Source: an uncultured bacterium | Lineage (GTDB): Bacteria > Actinomycetota > Coriobacteriia > Coriobacteriales > Coriobacteriaceae | Direction: 5' to 3' | Length of the DNA: 20,966 nucleotides | Assembly (NCBI GenBank): GCA_905215835.1 | Contig: CAJMRR010000015.1 | Location: 1 to 20,966 of the forward strand | Shown here: in pieces, positions 7,653 to 15,745 of the stretch | How the letters are laid out: each line of letters begins with the position of its first letter | Numbering within the stretch: the first letter of the stretch is position 1 | Translations under genes and position numbers: made by a program | Notes under the pieces: generated by a model | Database searches by the model: none | The model's input: only the letters and a program-made list of their open reading frames with translations | What the model was told of the DNA's origin: nothing

Positions 7653-9677
7653 ATGAAAAGTCTCCCCCGCCTTGCGTTAGCCGCCGCGTTGTTTGCCGGC
7701 TCGCTCGCAGGCATCCCAAGCCTCGCTTTCGCGGGGAACCTGCCCGCCGCTATTGACGGCTCTGTGAACGTCATGCACACCAACGATATCCACGGCAGCT
7801 ACAAGTACAGCTACAACACAAGCAAGGGCACCGGCACCGTCGGCTTCGACGGACTGGCGGTCCTTTATAGCGCCCAGGGCAACGCCCCCGATCTTTTGCT
7901 CGATGCGGGCGACACCTTCCACGGACAGTCCTTCGCCACCATGAGCGAGGGCAAGGGCATCGCCGAGCTCATGGACACTTTCTACGCCGACGGCTACGAC
8001 GCGACCACGCCAGGCAACCACGACTGGAGCTACGGCGCGGACAAACTCCGCACCATGACCGGCTACAGCACCACCGGTACGCCCTTCGCCATGCTCTGCG
8101 CGAACGCGAAGTCTACGAGCGGCGTATGGAGCTCGAGCATCACGAAGACGCTCGATCGCACCTGGGAGGATAGCGAGGATCACTCCACATTCGACTACAA
8201 AATCAAGGTCGGCGTCGTGGGTGCCATGGATGAGTCGCTGGGATCCTCGCTGCGCGCGGACCTGGTCGCGGGTACGTCGTTCTCGAGTGCCGCGAACGCC
8301 ATCAATGCCGAGACAGAGCAGCTGCGCAAGGAGAGCTGCGATGTTGTTGTGTGTATCGCGCACACGCTCGACGCCAAGACCTTTGCCACACGGCTCCGTG
8401 GCATCGATGCCCTTATCGCAGGCCACGAGCACATCAACCTTAACGAGAAGGTGACGGGAGCCGACGGCAAGACGATCCACGTTGTCGAGGCAGGCAGCGC
8501 CTTTGCCGAGGTGGGGCTGCTTTCCATTCCGTACAAGTACGACACCAATGGCACCGAGACGACCGACGATGACACGGTCACGGTCCCTGCAGACGGCAGC
8601 GACGAGAAGCTCTACACCGCCAAGAACGTCAACGACCTTTTGGCAGACCCCGACAAGAGCTCCGACTACCAAAGCTGCCTTGAAGCCGTCCGCAACAAGA
8701 TCAAGCCGCTCGACGAGGCCTTTGAAAACGAATCGAACAAGGTGCTCGGCACATCCACCACCAACTATTTCTACGGCGAGGACGCCGCAGGCACGCATGG
8801 TTGGGAAATGGTGCGCACCACCGATTTCCGCCCCAGCAAGGAGGACGACACCACCAAAGCCCAGACCATCGGCCACGTGATTTGCGGCTCCTATCTTGCC
8901 TTGACGGGCGCAGACCTCGCTATCGAAAACGCTGGCGGCATCCGCGGCGGCATCGCGGCGGGCAACGTGACCGCCGGCAACGTCATCGCCATCTCGCCCT
9001 ACGGCAACACCGTGGAGACCTGGACCATGACCGGCGCGGACTTCCTCGCAGCGCTCGAGCACTCGCTACAAATTAGCGACGATTGCAACGACAGCTACGA
9101 GCTTCAGCAGGCTTATGTGGCGGCCGGTCACACCGAGCAGGAGGCGCAAGACAAGTACAAGTGGCGCGATGACTCTGGCAGCGTTCTCTCCTTTGGCGGC
9201 ATCAACGTGACGATTGATTGGACGCAGCCCGAAGGCAAGCGCATTGTGAGTGCCACACTCACCAAAGACGGCAGCACGCTCGATCCCACCAAGACCTATA
9301 CCGTCGCCACCAACAACTACATCATCACCAACACGACCGACTTCCCCACCTTCGCAAACGCCACCAAGTACACCGAGTGGGGCACGTGCGAGGCGGCGCT
9401 GAGGGCGCTGATTGGGCAGAACGGCTGGGAGAGCAAGATAGCCGGGCTCGCCGGCACCATCAGCTTTGGCTCCACTGCCGTGGACCCCACGCCCACACCG
9501 GCCCCGACGCCTAAGCCCTCGCCTAAGACGGACACGACGACCACGAAGGTCATCACCAATAAGACGACCGGCAAGCTCGCCGCAACGGGAGACCGCACGT
9601 TGGCAGTAGTTGGCGCGTGCCTTATCGGCGGCATCATCGTCATCATGCTCGGCATTATCTGGAAGCGTCGACGCTAA
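7653..9677 (+). CDS. Secreted, wall-anchored 5'-nucleotidase/bifunctional metallophosphoesterase
   Basis: A 674-residue exported enzyme of the UshA/CD73 family that removes phosphate from nucleotides outside the cell. Residues 1-27 are a signal peptide ending SLAFA. The calcineurin-like domain has Asp45 and His47 (TNDIHG), Asp87 (DAGDTFHG), Asn122-His123 (GNHDW), His237 (CIAHT) and His258/His260 (GHEH). The 5'-nucleotidase C-terminal domain contains NAGGIRGG near residue 426 and SPYGNTVETWTMTG. A Pro/Thr/Lys-rich linker leads to LAATG (642-646), a hydrophobic helix and WKRRR: a sortase signal of the LAxTG kind. The start ATG has AAGGA seven bases upstream. No sortase gene is in the window. 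Released nucleosides would need a transporter; whether neighbours help is unknown. Confidence 0.92.
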   Translation: MKSLPRLALAAALFAGSLAGIPSLAFAGNLPAAIDGSVNVMHTNDIHGSYKYSYNTSKGTGTVGFDGLAVLYSAQGNAPDLLLDAGDTFHGQSFATMSEGKGIAELMDTFYADGYDATTPGNHDWSYGADKLRTMTGYSTTGTPFAMLCANAKSTSGVWSSSITKTLDRTWEDSEDHSTFDYKIKVGVVGAMDESLGSSLRADLVAGTSFSSAANAINAETEQLRKESCDVVVCIAHTLDAKTFATRLRGIDALIAGHEHINLNEKVTGADGKTIHVVEAGSAFAEVGLLSIPYKYDTNGTETTDDDTVTVPADGSDEKLYTAKNVNDLLADPDKSSDYQSCLEAVRNKIKPLDEAFENESNKVLGTSTTNYFYGEDAAGTHGWEMVRTTDFRPSKEDDTTKAQTIGHVICGSYLALTGADLAIENAGGIRGGIAAGNVTAGNVIAISPYGNTVETWTMTGADFLAALEHSLQISDDCNDSYELQQAYVAAGHTEQEAQDKYKWRDDSGSVLSFGGINVTIDWTQPEGKRIVSATLTKDGSTLDPTKTYTVATNNYIITNTTDFPTFANATKYTEWGTCEAALRALIGQNGWESKIAGLAGTISFGSTAVDPTPTPAPTPKPSPKTDTTTTKVITNKTTGKLAATGDRTLAVVGACLIGGIIVIMLGIIWKRRR

Positions 9678-9729
9678 GCTACACCGCCGGGCCTTGCAGC
9701 CCCGCCGCGTAAACCTTATATCGAGCACA

Positions 9730-9763
9730 GAAGCCCGTCCGAATTTGATCGGACGGGCTTCTT
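9730..9763 (+). terminator. Terminator after the 5'-nucleotidase gene
   Basis: GAAGCCCGTCCGA (9730-9742) pairs perfectly with TCGGACGGGCTTC (9749-9761) around a 6-base loop. The T-run is only two bases. Confidence 0.8.
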
Positions 9764-9806
9764 GGTGGGTATCATGGTTGGACGATCATTAGGAGGTTTT
9801 CCCTAC

Positions 9807-10574
9807 ATGGAATTGTTTGAGCCGATTCTTCATTTCTTTGAGCAACGGTGGGTCCACAACATCATCTGGGCCGTCATCTTGGCGATAGGCACCGCCGTCG
9901 CCGCCAAGGTCGTATCCAAGACCCTGAACCATCTGCTTAACCGAGACGATAACCCGCTACCGGCATCGAGTATCTTCATCAACATCGCGCGCGCCGTCAT
10001 CTGGATGATCGGCGGCAGCTTTATCCTCGACAACTGTTTTGGCATTAATGCAAACGCCCTCGTCGCCGCTCTTGGCGTCGGCGGCATCGCCATCTCCCTG
10101 GGTTTCCAGGACACGCTCTCAAACCTTATCGGCGGCATGCAAGTGACCTTTATGGGCATCATCAAGCCCGGCGACAATATCGAGGTCGGCGGTGTGTCGG
10201 GCGTGGTCCAAGACATCACTTGGCGCCATACAACGATTGAGGATGCCTGTGGACAGACCATCATTGTGCCCAACTCCAACATCTCCAAGAACACGCTCGT
10301 GCATTTGATGCCCTTTGGACGCGTGGCCGTGCCCGTTGCCGTAAAGGACACGTCTAAGTGGGCTTCCCTTGACGCGCTGGCAGACGAGCTCACGAGCGCA
10401 ACCAAAACGGCCGTCTCGCCCATCTCGGGCTTTGACAAAGAGCCCTACGTGCTCTTTAGCGAAATCGGCGACTTTGGCATCAAGGGAAAGATCATCTTTA
10501 TCGTCAGCGACGACAGCACCACCTTCACGGCAGCCGACGCCTGCATCCGCGCCATCGCCCCTATCATCGCCTAA
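9807..10574 (+). CDS. MscS-family small-conductance mechanosensitive channel
   Basis: A 255-residue membrane protein that probably opens under membrane tension to release solutes during osmotic down-shock. Hydrophobic segments are at about 17-38, 58-78 and 84-110; the third (ALVAALGVGGIAISLGFQDT) is the glycine/alanine-packed pore helix of MscS. The beta domain follows (PGDNIEVGGVSGVVQDI, then IIVPNSNI). The frame is open from 9762, but ATG 9807 has AGGAGGT nine bases upstream and begins a normal MscS N-terminus. It sits just behind the terminator of the nucleotidase gene and ends in a hairpin of its own, so it looks monocistronic. Confidence 0.92.
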   Translation: MELFEPILHFFEQRWVHNIIWAVILAIGTAVAAKVVSKTLNHLLNRDDNPLPASSIFINIARAVIWMIGGSFILDNCFGINANALVAALGVGGIAISLGFQDTLSNLIGGMQVTFMGIIKPGDNIEVGGVSGVVQDITWRHTTIEDACGQTIIVPNSNISKNTLVHLMPFGRVAVPVAVKDTSKWASLDALADELTSATKTAVSPISGFDKEPYVLFSEIGDFGIKGKIIFIVSDDSTTFTAADACIRAIAPIIA

Positions 10575-10611
10575 CCCGCCAAAAAGGGACAGGCACCTTT
10601 GTGGTGGTTTT
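10573..10611 (+). terminator. Terminator hairpin after the MscS gene (GGGACAGG core)
   Basis: AACC-C-GCCA-A-AAAGG pairs with CCTTT-G-TGGTGGTT with one bulge, one mismatch and one G-U pair, loop GACAGGCA, followed by TT. The left arm begins inside the stop codon. It resembles the hairpin at 7493-7533. Confidence 0.7.
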
Positions 10612-10665
10612 CATTCGTGGTACCATGGTTTATATAGTTGTTTAAACGACTAAGGGAGCAACATC

Positions 10666-12582
10666 ATGGAAGAGGCCTATCGTCAAGCACGCAAGCGCGG
10701 CGAGCAAGGACGTCGACGCGCCATTAGCCAAAGCGAGCATCCATACCTTACGGACCTCGATAGCTTGGTTGCTCAGCTCCCCTTAGGTCAGCGAGAGAAT
10801 GTCGGCCTGCGGGATATTCCGCTCGAAATGGTCGTCGGCACGGTCACCAAGGGCCGTCAGTCCGCCTTTTCGTGTAACTTTATGCCCCTGCTTCCGTTTA
10901 GCACCGAGTTCGCCCGCAAGTGGTCCAACCTCTACGACATCCAGGTAACCGAGGGCTATCGCGACCCCATCATCGTCACCGAGTTCATGCATCGGTTCTA
11001 TGTCCAGGAAGGCAACAAACGCGTTAGTGTCCTTAAATTCCTAGACGCCCCGACGGTTTCGGCCAAGGTCACCCGTCTCTACCCCGGCAAATGGGATTCC
11101 GTCGAAAGCCGCCTGTACGGCGAGTTCTGCGCGTTTTGGCGCGTCTGCCCCCTATACGAGATCGAGTTCTCGCGTGAGGGAAGCTACGAAACGCTCGCCA
11201 AGATGCTCGGTCAGAACCTTATCGAAAAATGGCCGCAGAAAAAGGTCGACTACCTGCGCCACACCTTCCTGCTCTTTAAGCGCGCCTACCTTCGCGCAGG
11301 CGGCGACCACCTGGACATTACGCCTGCCGACGCCATGCTCGTGTACCTCAATGTGTACAACCAGGACCGCCTGCTGGATACGCCGACGGATATCGTCGTA
11401 AACCGCCTGTGCAAGATTTGGCGCGAGCTGGTCATTGCCGGCAAAAATGACGAGGACAAAGTCGATCTTGTCGAAGCACCGAGCGTCGACGAGGAGGAGA
11501 CGCCCGCCAAGTCCACCTCCGGCGTGCTCAACTTCTTTATGGGCAAGACCGTCTACTCGACGGCCAACCCCCTGCGCATCGCCTTTATCCATGAGTTCCC
11601 CTGTGCGACGTCGAGCTGGGACAGCCTGCACGACCAAGGGCGTCAGTATCTCGATGAGCACTTTGGCGGTATCGTGCGCACCGAGGCGTTCGAGGACTGT
11701 CACGATCCGGATGTGTTCTACGCCGCCGTGGAAACGGCTGTCAAACATGGAGCAAACGTCATCTTCTCGACCTCGCACCGCCTGATGGAATATACGCTCA
11801 GAGCTGCCGTTGAGTATCCCCGGGTTCGGTTCCTCAACTGCTCTATCGGCCTTCCCCATCAAAGCGTCCGTTCGTACTTTGGCAAGATGTACGAGGCCAA
11901 GTTTCTGCTGGGCGCCCTTGCGGCCAGCATGGCGGACAACCACCGCATCGGTTACCACGCGTCGGTCTTCGCCTCGGGCGCACTCAGCGAGATCAACGCC
12001 TTTGCGATTGGCGCCTCGCTGCTCGACCCGCGCGCGCAGGTCATCCTCACCTGGGGCGATGTTCCCGCCGGTGGTCTTGCCGAAGCCATGTGCCGCGAAG
12101 GCGTAAGCGTCATGACCGGCGCTGACATGTCAAAGTCGCTCGAAGACCCTACGGCCTACGGACTCCACCGCCTGGTCGACGGCAAAGTCACCGGCATCGC
12201 CATGCCGGTATGGAACTGGGGCCGTTACTACGAGCTCATCGTTCGCAGCCTTCTTCACGGCACGTGGGACGAGACCAGCGATGACAACCAAGTGCGCGCC
12301 GTCAACTACTGGTACGGCATGAGCTCCGGCGTTATCGACATCCGTTACGCTCCGGGCCTACCCTACCAGACGCGCAAACTCGTGCAGTTGCTCCGCAACG
12401 GCATTGTCGAGGGATCCATCAACCCCTTTGGCGGCGAGCTCCACAGTCAGAACGGCGTGGTACAGATCGAAGGCTTCCCTCCGCTGCCGAGCACGCAGAT
12501 TGTCGAGATGAATTGGCTGGCGGATAACGTGGTAGGCACCATTCCGCAGCTCGACGATGAGCCGAAAGTCCCTGCCCTATGA
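10666..12582 (+). CDS. ParB-like domain fused to a BMP/PnrA-like ligand-binding domain, cytoplasmic
   Basis: A 638-residue protein without signal peptide, lipobox or membrane helix. Residues about 45-140 resemble the ParB/sulfiredoxin-like fold: IPLEMV, then DPIIVTEFMHRFYVQEGNKR with the box EGNKRVSVLK (115-124). Residues about 165-270 are helical with an acidic linker. Residues about 302-600 resemble the Bmp (PF02608) binding proteins that normally serve nucleoside importers, including MPVWNWGRYYELIVRSLLHG. The nucleoside-contacting aspartate of PnrA (TDVGD) is not obvious; the segment reads FIHEFP. The start has AAGGGAG seven bases upstream. It overlaps the next gene by four bases (ATGA), so they are co-translated. 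Annotation pipelines would probably call it a BMP ABC transporter substrate-binding protein, but it should act inside the cell, perhaps as a nucleoside-type sensor; that is inference. Confidence 0.8.
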   Translation: MEEAYRQARKRGEQGRRRAISQSEHPYLTDLDSLVAQLPLGQRENVGLRDIPLEMVVGTVTKGRQSAFSCNFMPLLPFSTEFARKWSNLYDIQVTEGYRDPIIVTEFMHRFYVQEGNKRVSVLKFLDAPTVSAKVTRLYPGKWDSVESRLYGEFCAFWRVCPLYEIEFSREGSYETLAKMLGQNLIEKWPQKKVDYLRHTFLLFKRAYLRAGGDHLDITPADAMLVYLNVYNQDRLLDTPTDIVVNRLCKIWRELVIAGKNDEDKVDLVEAPSVDEEETPAKSTSGVLNFFMGKTVYSTANPLRIAFIHEFPCATSSWDSLHDQGRQYLDEHFGGIVRTEAFEDCHDPDVFYAAVETAVKHGANVIFSTSHRLMEYTLRAAVEYPRVRFLNCSIGLPHQSVRSYFGKMYEAKFLLGALAASMADNHRIGYHASVFASGALSEINAFAIGASLLDPRAQVILTWGDVPAGGLAEAMCREGVSVMTGADMSKSLEDPTAYGLHRLVDGKVTGIAMPVWNWGRYYELIVRSLLHGTWDETSDDNQVRAVNYWYGMSSGVIDIRYAPGLPYQTRKLVQLLRNGIVEGSINPFGGELHSQNGVVQIEGFPPLPSTQIVEMNWLADNVVGTIPQLDDEPKVPAL

Positions 12583-13289
12583 AAATCCTTGCCATAGCCG
12601 ATACCGAAGAACGATGCCTTTGGGAGTGCTTTCGCAAGGAACGCTTTGAGGGCGTCGACCTGATTTTGTCCGCCGGCGATCTGGACCCGGACTATCTTGA
12701 GTTTTTGGTTACGGTCATCAACAAACCGCTCATCTACGTGCGTGGCAATCACGATGACCGCTACGCACGTCATGCACCGGGCGGATGTATCTGCGTAGAA
12801 GACAGCGTGTACACGTACCGAGGGATTCGCATTGCGGGCCTTGGCGGGTCCATGCGTTATCGCGACGGCGCCAACATGTACACCGAACGCGAGATGTCCA
12901 AGCGTATGCGTAAGCTGTCGCGTAAGGTTAGGATGGTCGGCGGGGGCGACATTCTGCTTACCCATGCGCCCGCCGCCGGTATGGGTGATCTGGACGATCT
13001 ACCGCATCGAGGGTTTGAGTGCTTTAACACGGCGCTTGAGTCCTGGGGAGCCGACTACATGGTGCATGGGCATGTACACCAAAGCTACGGTTACGATTTT
13101 CAGCGCGAGCGGCAGCATGTGTGTGGAACGACGATCATCAACGCCTGCGGCTATACGCAGTTTGAGCTCGACCAGACGCGCTACCCCATCCGTGGCTGGC
13201 AGGCAGCCTGGCTCAACTCGCAAACCATGCGCCGCGAGCTCAAGCGCCACGAGGCCATTGAGTCCTCTACCGCCAGAACACCCTGGTAA
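12579..13289 (+). CDS. Calcineurin-like metallophosphoesterase (YfcE-like)
   Basis: A 236-residue cytoplasmic phosphoesterase, coupled to the ParB-like/BMP gene through an ATGA overlap. Metal-binding motifs are Asp8 (IADTEE), Asp34 (SAGDLD), Asn57-His58 (RGNHDD), His129 (LLTHAP) and His164/His166 (MVHGHVHQ). The first motif is normally D-x-H; here it is D-T-E, so one metal ligand differs. The remaining ligands are intact, so activity is plausible. The substrate is unknown; the fold acts on phosphodiesters, including cyclic dinucleotides and nucleotides. It ends in a perfect 18-bp hairpin, and the next gene (rplA) is convergent. Confidence 0.88.
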   Translation: MKILAIADTEERCLWECFRKERFEGVDLILSAGDLDPDYLEFLVTVINKPLIYVRGNHDDRYARHAPGGCICVEDSVYTYRGIRIAGLGGSMRYRDGANMYTEREMSKRMRKLSRKVRMVGGGDILLTHAPAAGMGDLDDLPHRGFECFNTALESWGADYMVHGHVHQSYGYDFQRERQHVCGTTIINACGYTQFELDQTRYPIRGWQAAWLNSQTMRRELKRHEAIESSTARTPW

Positions 13290-13328
13290 CCACCTCAAAG
13301 GGGACGCTGTCCCCTTTGAGGTGGTTTT
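13288..13328 (+). terminator. Terminator with perfect 18-bp stem after the phosphoesterase gene
   Basis: AACCACCTCAAAGGGGAC (13288-13305) pairs perfectly with GTCCCCTTTGAGGTGGTT (13309-13326) around the loop GCT. The left arm starts inside the stop codon. Four T residues end the right arm and tail. Confidence 0.88.
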
Positions 13329-13341
13329 GGCACGCGATAGC

Positions 13342-13380
13342 AAGAAACCCGGTCCCACACGAGGCGGAACCGGGTTTCTT
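13342..13380 (-). terminator. Terminator of the secE-nusG-rplK-rplA region
   Basis: AAGAAACCCGGT (13342-13353) pairs with ACCGGGTTTCTT (13369-13380). On the minus strand it lies 36 bases after the rplA stop and ends in TTTCTT. It may also act on plus-strand transcripts. Confidence 0.82.
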
Positions 13381-13416
13381 TAGCAATGCTTGCTTTGCTC
13401 AGGCAGTAACTAGCAG

Positions 13417-14124
13417 TTACTCAGCCAGGAAGTCACGCTGGACAGCGGGATCGACCTTGACGCCAGGGCCCATGGTGGAAGACACGGAGATGGACTTGAC
13501 GTACTTGCCCTTAGCAGAAGAGGGCTTGACGCGCAGGATCTCGGTGTACAGGGCAGCGTAGTTCTCGACGAGCTGCTGCTCAGAGAAGGACTTCTTGCCC
13601 AGGGGCACGTGGCAGATGCCGTAGCGGTCGGCACGATACTCAACGCGGCCGGCCTTGAGCTCGGAGACCATCTTGGCGACGTCCATGGTCACGGTACCGA
13701 GCTTAGGGTTCGGCATAAGGCCACGGGGACCAAGGATCTTACCGATGCGGCCAACCTTGGCCATCATGTTCGGCGTAGCGATAGCGGCGTCGAAGTTGAT
13801 CTCGCCCTTCTGAATCTGGGCGACGAGCTCGTCGGAACCGATGATGTCGGCGCCGGCAGCCTCGGCCTCGCGGGCCTTCTCGCCCTCGGCGAAGACAGCA
13901 ACACGAACGGTCTTGCCGGTGCCGTGGGGCAGGGAGATGGAACCACGGATGTTCTGGTCAGCCTTACGAGTATCGATGCCCAGACGGAAGTGGGCCTCGA
14001 CGGTCTCGTCGAACTTGGCGGTGTCGAGCTCCTTGATGAGCTTGGCAGCCTGAAGTGGGGTGTAGAGCGTGGCGCGGTCGATCTTCTCGGCAGCGGCGTT
14101 ATAGCTCTTACCATGCTTAGCCAT
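13417..14124 (-). CDS. rplA: 50S ribosomal protein L1
   Basis: A 235-residue L1, which binds 23S rRNA at the L1 stalk and helps release tRNA from the E site. The hallmark segment GRIGKILGPRGLMPNPKLGT is present, as is the N-terminal AKHGKSYNAA start. ATG 14124 is chosen because AGGAGG lies eight bases upstream; the alternative ATG 14130 would be only two bases away. In many bacteria L1 represses its own operon by binding the leader RNA; the structured rplK-rplA spacer is a possible target here. The unit ends after rplA, without rplJ or rplL. Confidence 0.97.
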   Translation of the reverse strand: MAKHGKSYNAAAEKIDRATLYTPLQAAKLIKELDTAKFDETVEAHFRLGIDTRKADQNIRGSISLPHGTGKTVRVAVFAEGEKAREAEAAGADIIGSDELVAQIQKGEINFDAAIATPNMMAKVGRIGKILGPRGLMPNPKLGTVTMDVAKMVSELKAGRVEYRADRYGICHVPLGKKSFSEQQLVENYAALYTEILRVKPSSAKGKYVKSISVSSTMGPGVKVDPAVQRDFLAE

Positions 14125-14146
14125 GTGCATTACCTCCTGTGGTTAA

Positions 14147-14226
14147 ACGGGCGTAAGCCCTCCCACATCGTATCGTGTGCCCTATTGCACACATTTAACG
14201 GGCGCCCCGGTCGGAGCACCCGTCGT
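14147..14226 (-). promoter_or_regulatory. Structured spacer RNA between rplK and rplA
   Basis: The 117-base spacer can form three hairpins on the minus strand: GTGTGC-AATAGG-GCACAC (14175-14192), GGGC-TTAC-GCCC next to the rplA leader, and an imperfect stem just after the rplK stop that includes GCGCCCGTT. No promoter was recognised. It may be a processing or autoregulatory region. Confidence 0.35.
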
Positions 14227-14241
14227 TACCATAAGAAACCG

Positions 14242-14670
14242 CTACTCAGCGATGGTGACGCCCATGGAACGGGCGGTACCGGCGATGATCTTCTTAGCGG
14301 CGTCAATGTCGTTGGCATTGAGGTCCGGCATCTTGATCTCGGCGATCTTGGTGAGCTGCTCCTGGGAGAGCTGACCAACCTTGTCAGCCTGGGGCTTAGC
14401 GGAACCAGACTTGAGGTTCAGCTCCTTCTTGATAAGGTGAGCCGCCGGCGGGGTCTTGGTGATGAAGGAGAAGGACTTATCCTCGTAGACAGAGATCTCA
14501 ACGGGGATGATGTCGCCCTTCTTGTCCTGCGTCTCAGCGTTAAAGGCCTGGCAGAACTGCATGATGTTCACGCCAGCAGCGCCCAGGGCGGGGCCGACGG
14601 GAGGAGCGGGGTTAGCTGCACCAGCAGGAATCTGGAGCTTAATGACGTTGGCAACCTTCTTCTCAGCCAT
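14242..14670 (-). CDS. rplK: 50S ribosomal protein L11
   Basis: A 142-residue L11, which forms the GTPase-associated centre with 23S rRNA and contacts elongation factors. The proline-rich N-terminal domain reads KLQIPAGAANPAPPVGPALG, followed by GVNIMQFC, and the C-terminal rRNA-binding domain ends GTARSMGVTIAE. ATG 14670 is used since GAAAGGA lies six bases upstream, whereas ATG 14676 abuts it. It stands 114 bases downstream of nusG and 117 bases upstream of rplA on the same strand. Confidence 0.97.
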   Translation of the reverse strand: MAEKKVANVIKLQIPAGAANPAPPVGPALGAAGVNIMQFCQAFNAETQDKKGDIIPVEISVYEDKSFSFITKTPPAAHLIKKELNLKSGSAKPQADKVGQLSQEQLTKIAEIKMPDLNANDIDAAKKIIAGTARSMGVTIAE

Positions 14671-14790
14671 GGTCATTCCTTTCGAATCACGAGTGTGAAG
14701 TACTTGCTATATCGTAAGCACGCACGTGTTAGAAGCACTCCTGAGATGAGCAGTCACAGAAGAAGCACGCTCGCGCGAACGGACGAAAAC

Positions 14791-15327
14791 TTAAGCGATG
14801 ACAGCGACCTGGTTAAAGTCGAGCTCGACCGGCGTCTCGCGGCCAAAGATCATCAGCGTGACCTTGAGCTTGCCAGCCTCGGTGTTAACCTCGGAGACCT
14901 TGCCATCAAAGTCGGTAAGCGGGCCATCGGTGACGCGGACGGACGTACCGACCTCAATATCAACCGAGGTGCGCTTGGGCGAATCGCCCTTACCGGGACG
15001 ACGAGTCATCTTGTTGTACTCGTCGCGGGAAAGCGGAGCGGGCTTGCCGTTGCCGCCTAGGAAACCGGTGACGCCAGGCGTGTTACGAACACACGTCCAA
15101 GCATCGTCATCCATCTCCATGCGGACCAGGACATAACCCGGGAAAATCTTGGAATCCTTGGTCTCACGCTTGCCACCCTCTTTAATCTCGGTGACGCGCT
15201 CCATAGGAATCTCGATATCAAAGATACGGTCCTGCATGCCCATAGTCTCGATGCGATGCTCGAGATCGGACTTAACGCGGTTCTCGTATCCAGAGTAAGT
15301 GTGAACGACGTACCAACGCTTAGACAT
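14791..15327 (-). CDS. nusG: Transcription termination/antitermination factor NusG
   Basis: A 178-residue protein that binds RNA polymerase and links it to Rho or to the ribosome. The N-terminal NGN domain starts RWYVVHTYSGYENRVKSDL and contains IFPGYVLVRM. The KOW domain spans about residues 123-160 (VRVTDGPLTDFDGKV). The ribosome-binding site GAGGGG lies within the end of secE, and the secE stop is only three bases before the nusG ATG, so the two are translationally linked. Confidence 0.97.
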   Translation of the reverse strand: MSKRWYVVHTYSGYENRVKSDLEHRIETMGMQDRIFDIEIPMERVTEIKEGGKRETKDSKIFPGYVLVRMEMDDDAWTCVRNTPGVTGFLGGNGKPAPLSRDEYNKMTRRPGKGDSPKRTSVDIEVGTSVRVTDGPLTDFDGKVSEVNTEAGKLKVTLMIFGRETPVELDFNQVAVIA

Positions 15328-15330
15328 GGT

Positions 15331-15669
15331 TTAGCCCCTCAATCCAGAGAACAGAGCAAGAGCCTCGCCAAAGCCAGCATCGAGCAGAGCGATGACGACG
15401 CCGACGACGATCAGAGAAGCGCAAACGACAACCGAGTAGTTCACGAGCTCCTTCTTATCGGGCCACGTGACACGCTTCATCTCGGACTTGACCGAAGCGA
15501 AATACTTCTTGGTGCGGGCGAAGAAACCAGGCTTCTCGTTCTTCTTGGACTTCGCAGCCTTCTCGTTCTTCTTGGCAACGGCCTTCTTGGCCTCAACCTT
15601 GGAGTTGGCGGCAGCTTTGTTGGCAGGTGCCGGCTGCTGAGCCTTCTTCTTGTTCTTCTTGTTGGCCAT
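15331..15669 (-). CDS. secE: Preprotein translocase subunit SecE
   Basis: A 112-residue SecE, which clamps SecY in the SecYEG channel. The conserved amphipathic segment includes MKRVTWPDKKEL (VTWP at 67-70), followed by one membrane helix at about 77-97. The first 46 residues are a Lys/Ala-rich extension, longer than in firmicute SecE and common in actinobacteria. A GGAGGT site lies upstream of the ATG. It is followed by nusG after a three-base gap and lies downstream of tRNA-Trp. Confidence 0.95.
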   Translation of the reverse strand: MANKKNKKKAQQPAPANKAAANSKVEAKKAVAKKNEKAAKSKKNEKPGFFARTKKYFASVKSEMKRVTWPDKKELVNYSVVVCASLIVVGVVIALLDAGFGEALALFSGLRG

Positions 15670-15745
15670 TTGGGTTACCTCCGCGCAATGCGCTTATACA
15701 TGAGTAAACCGTAAGCCCCCAAGTGGGAGCTTACGGAATAATGAC

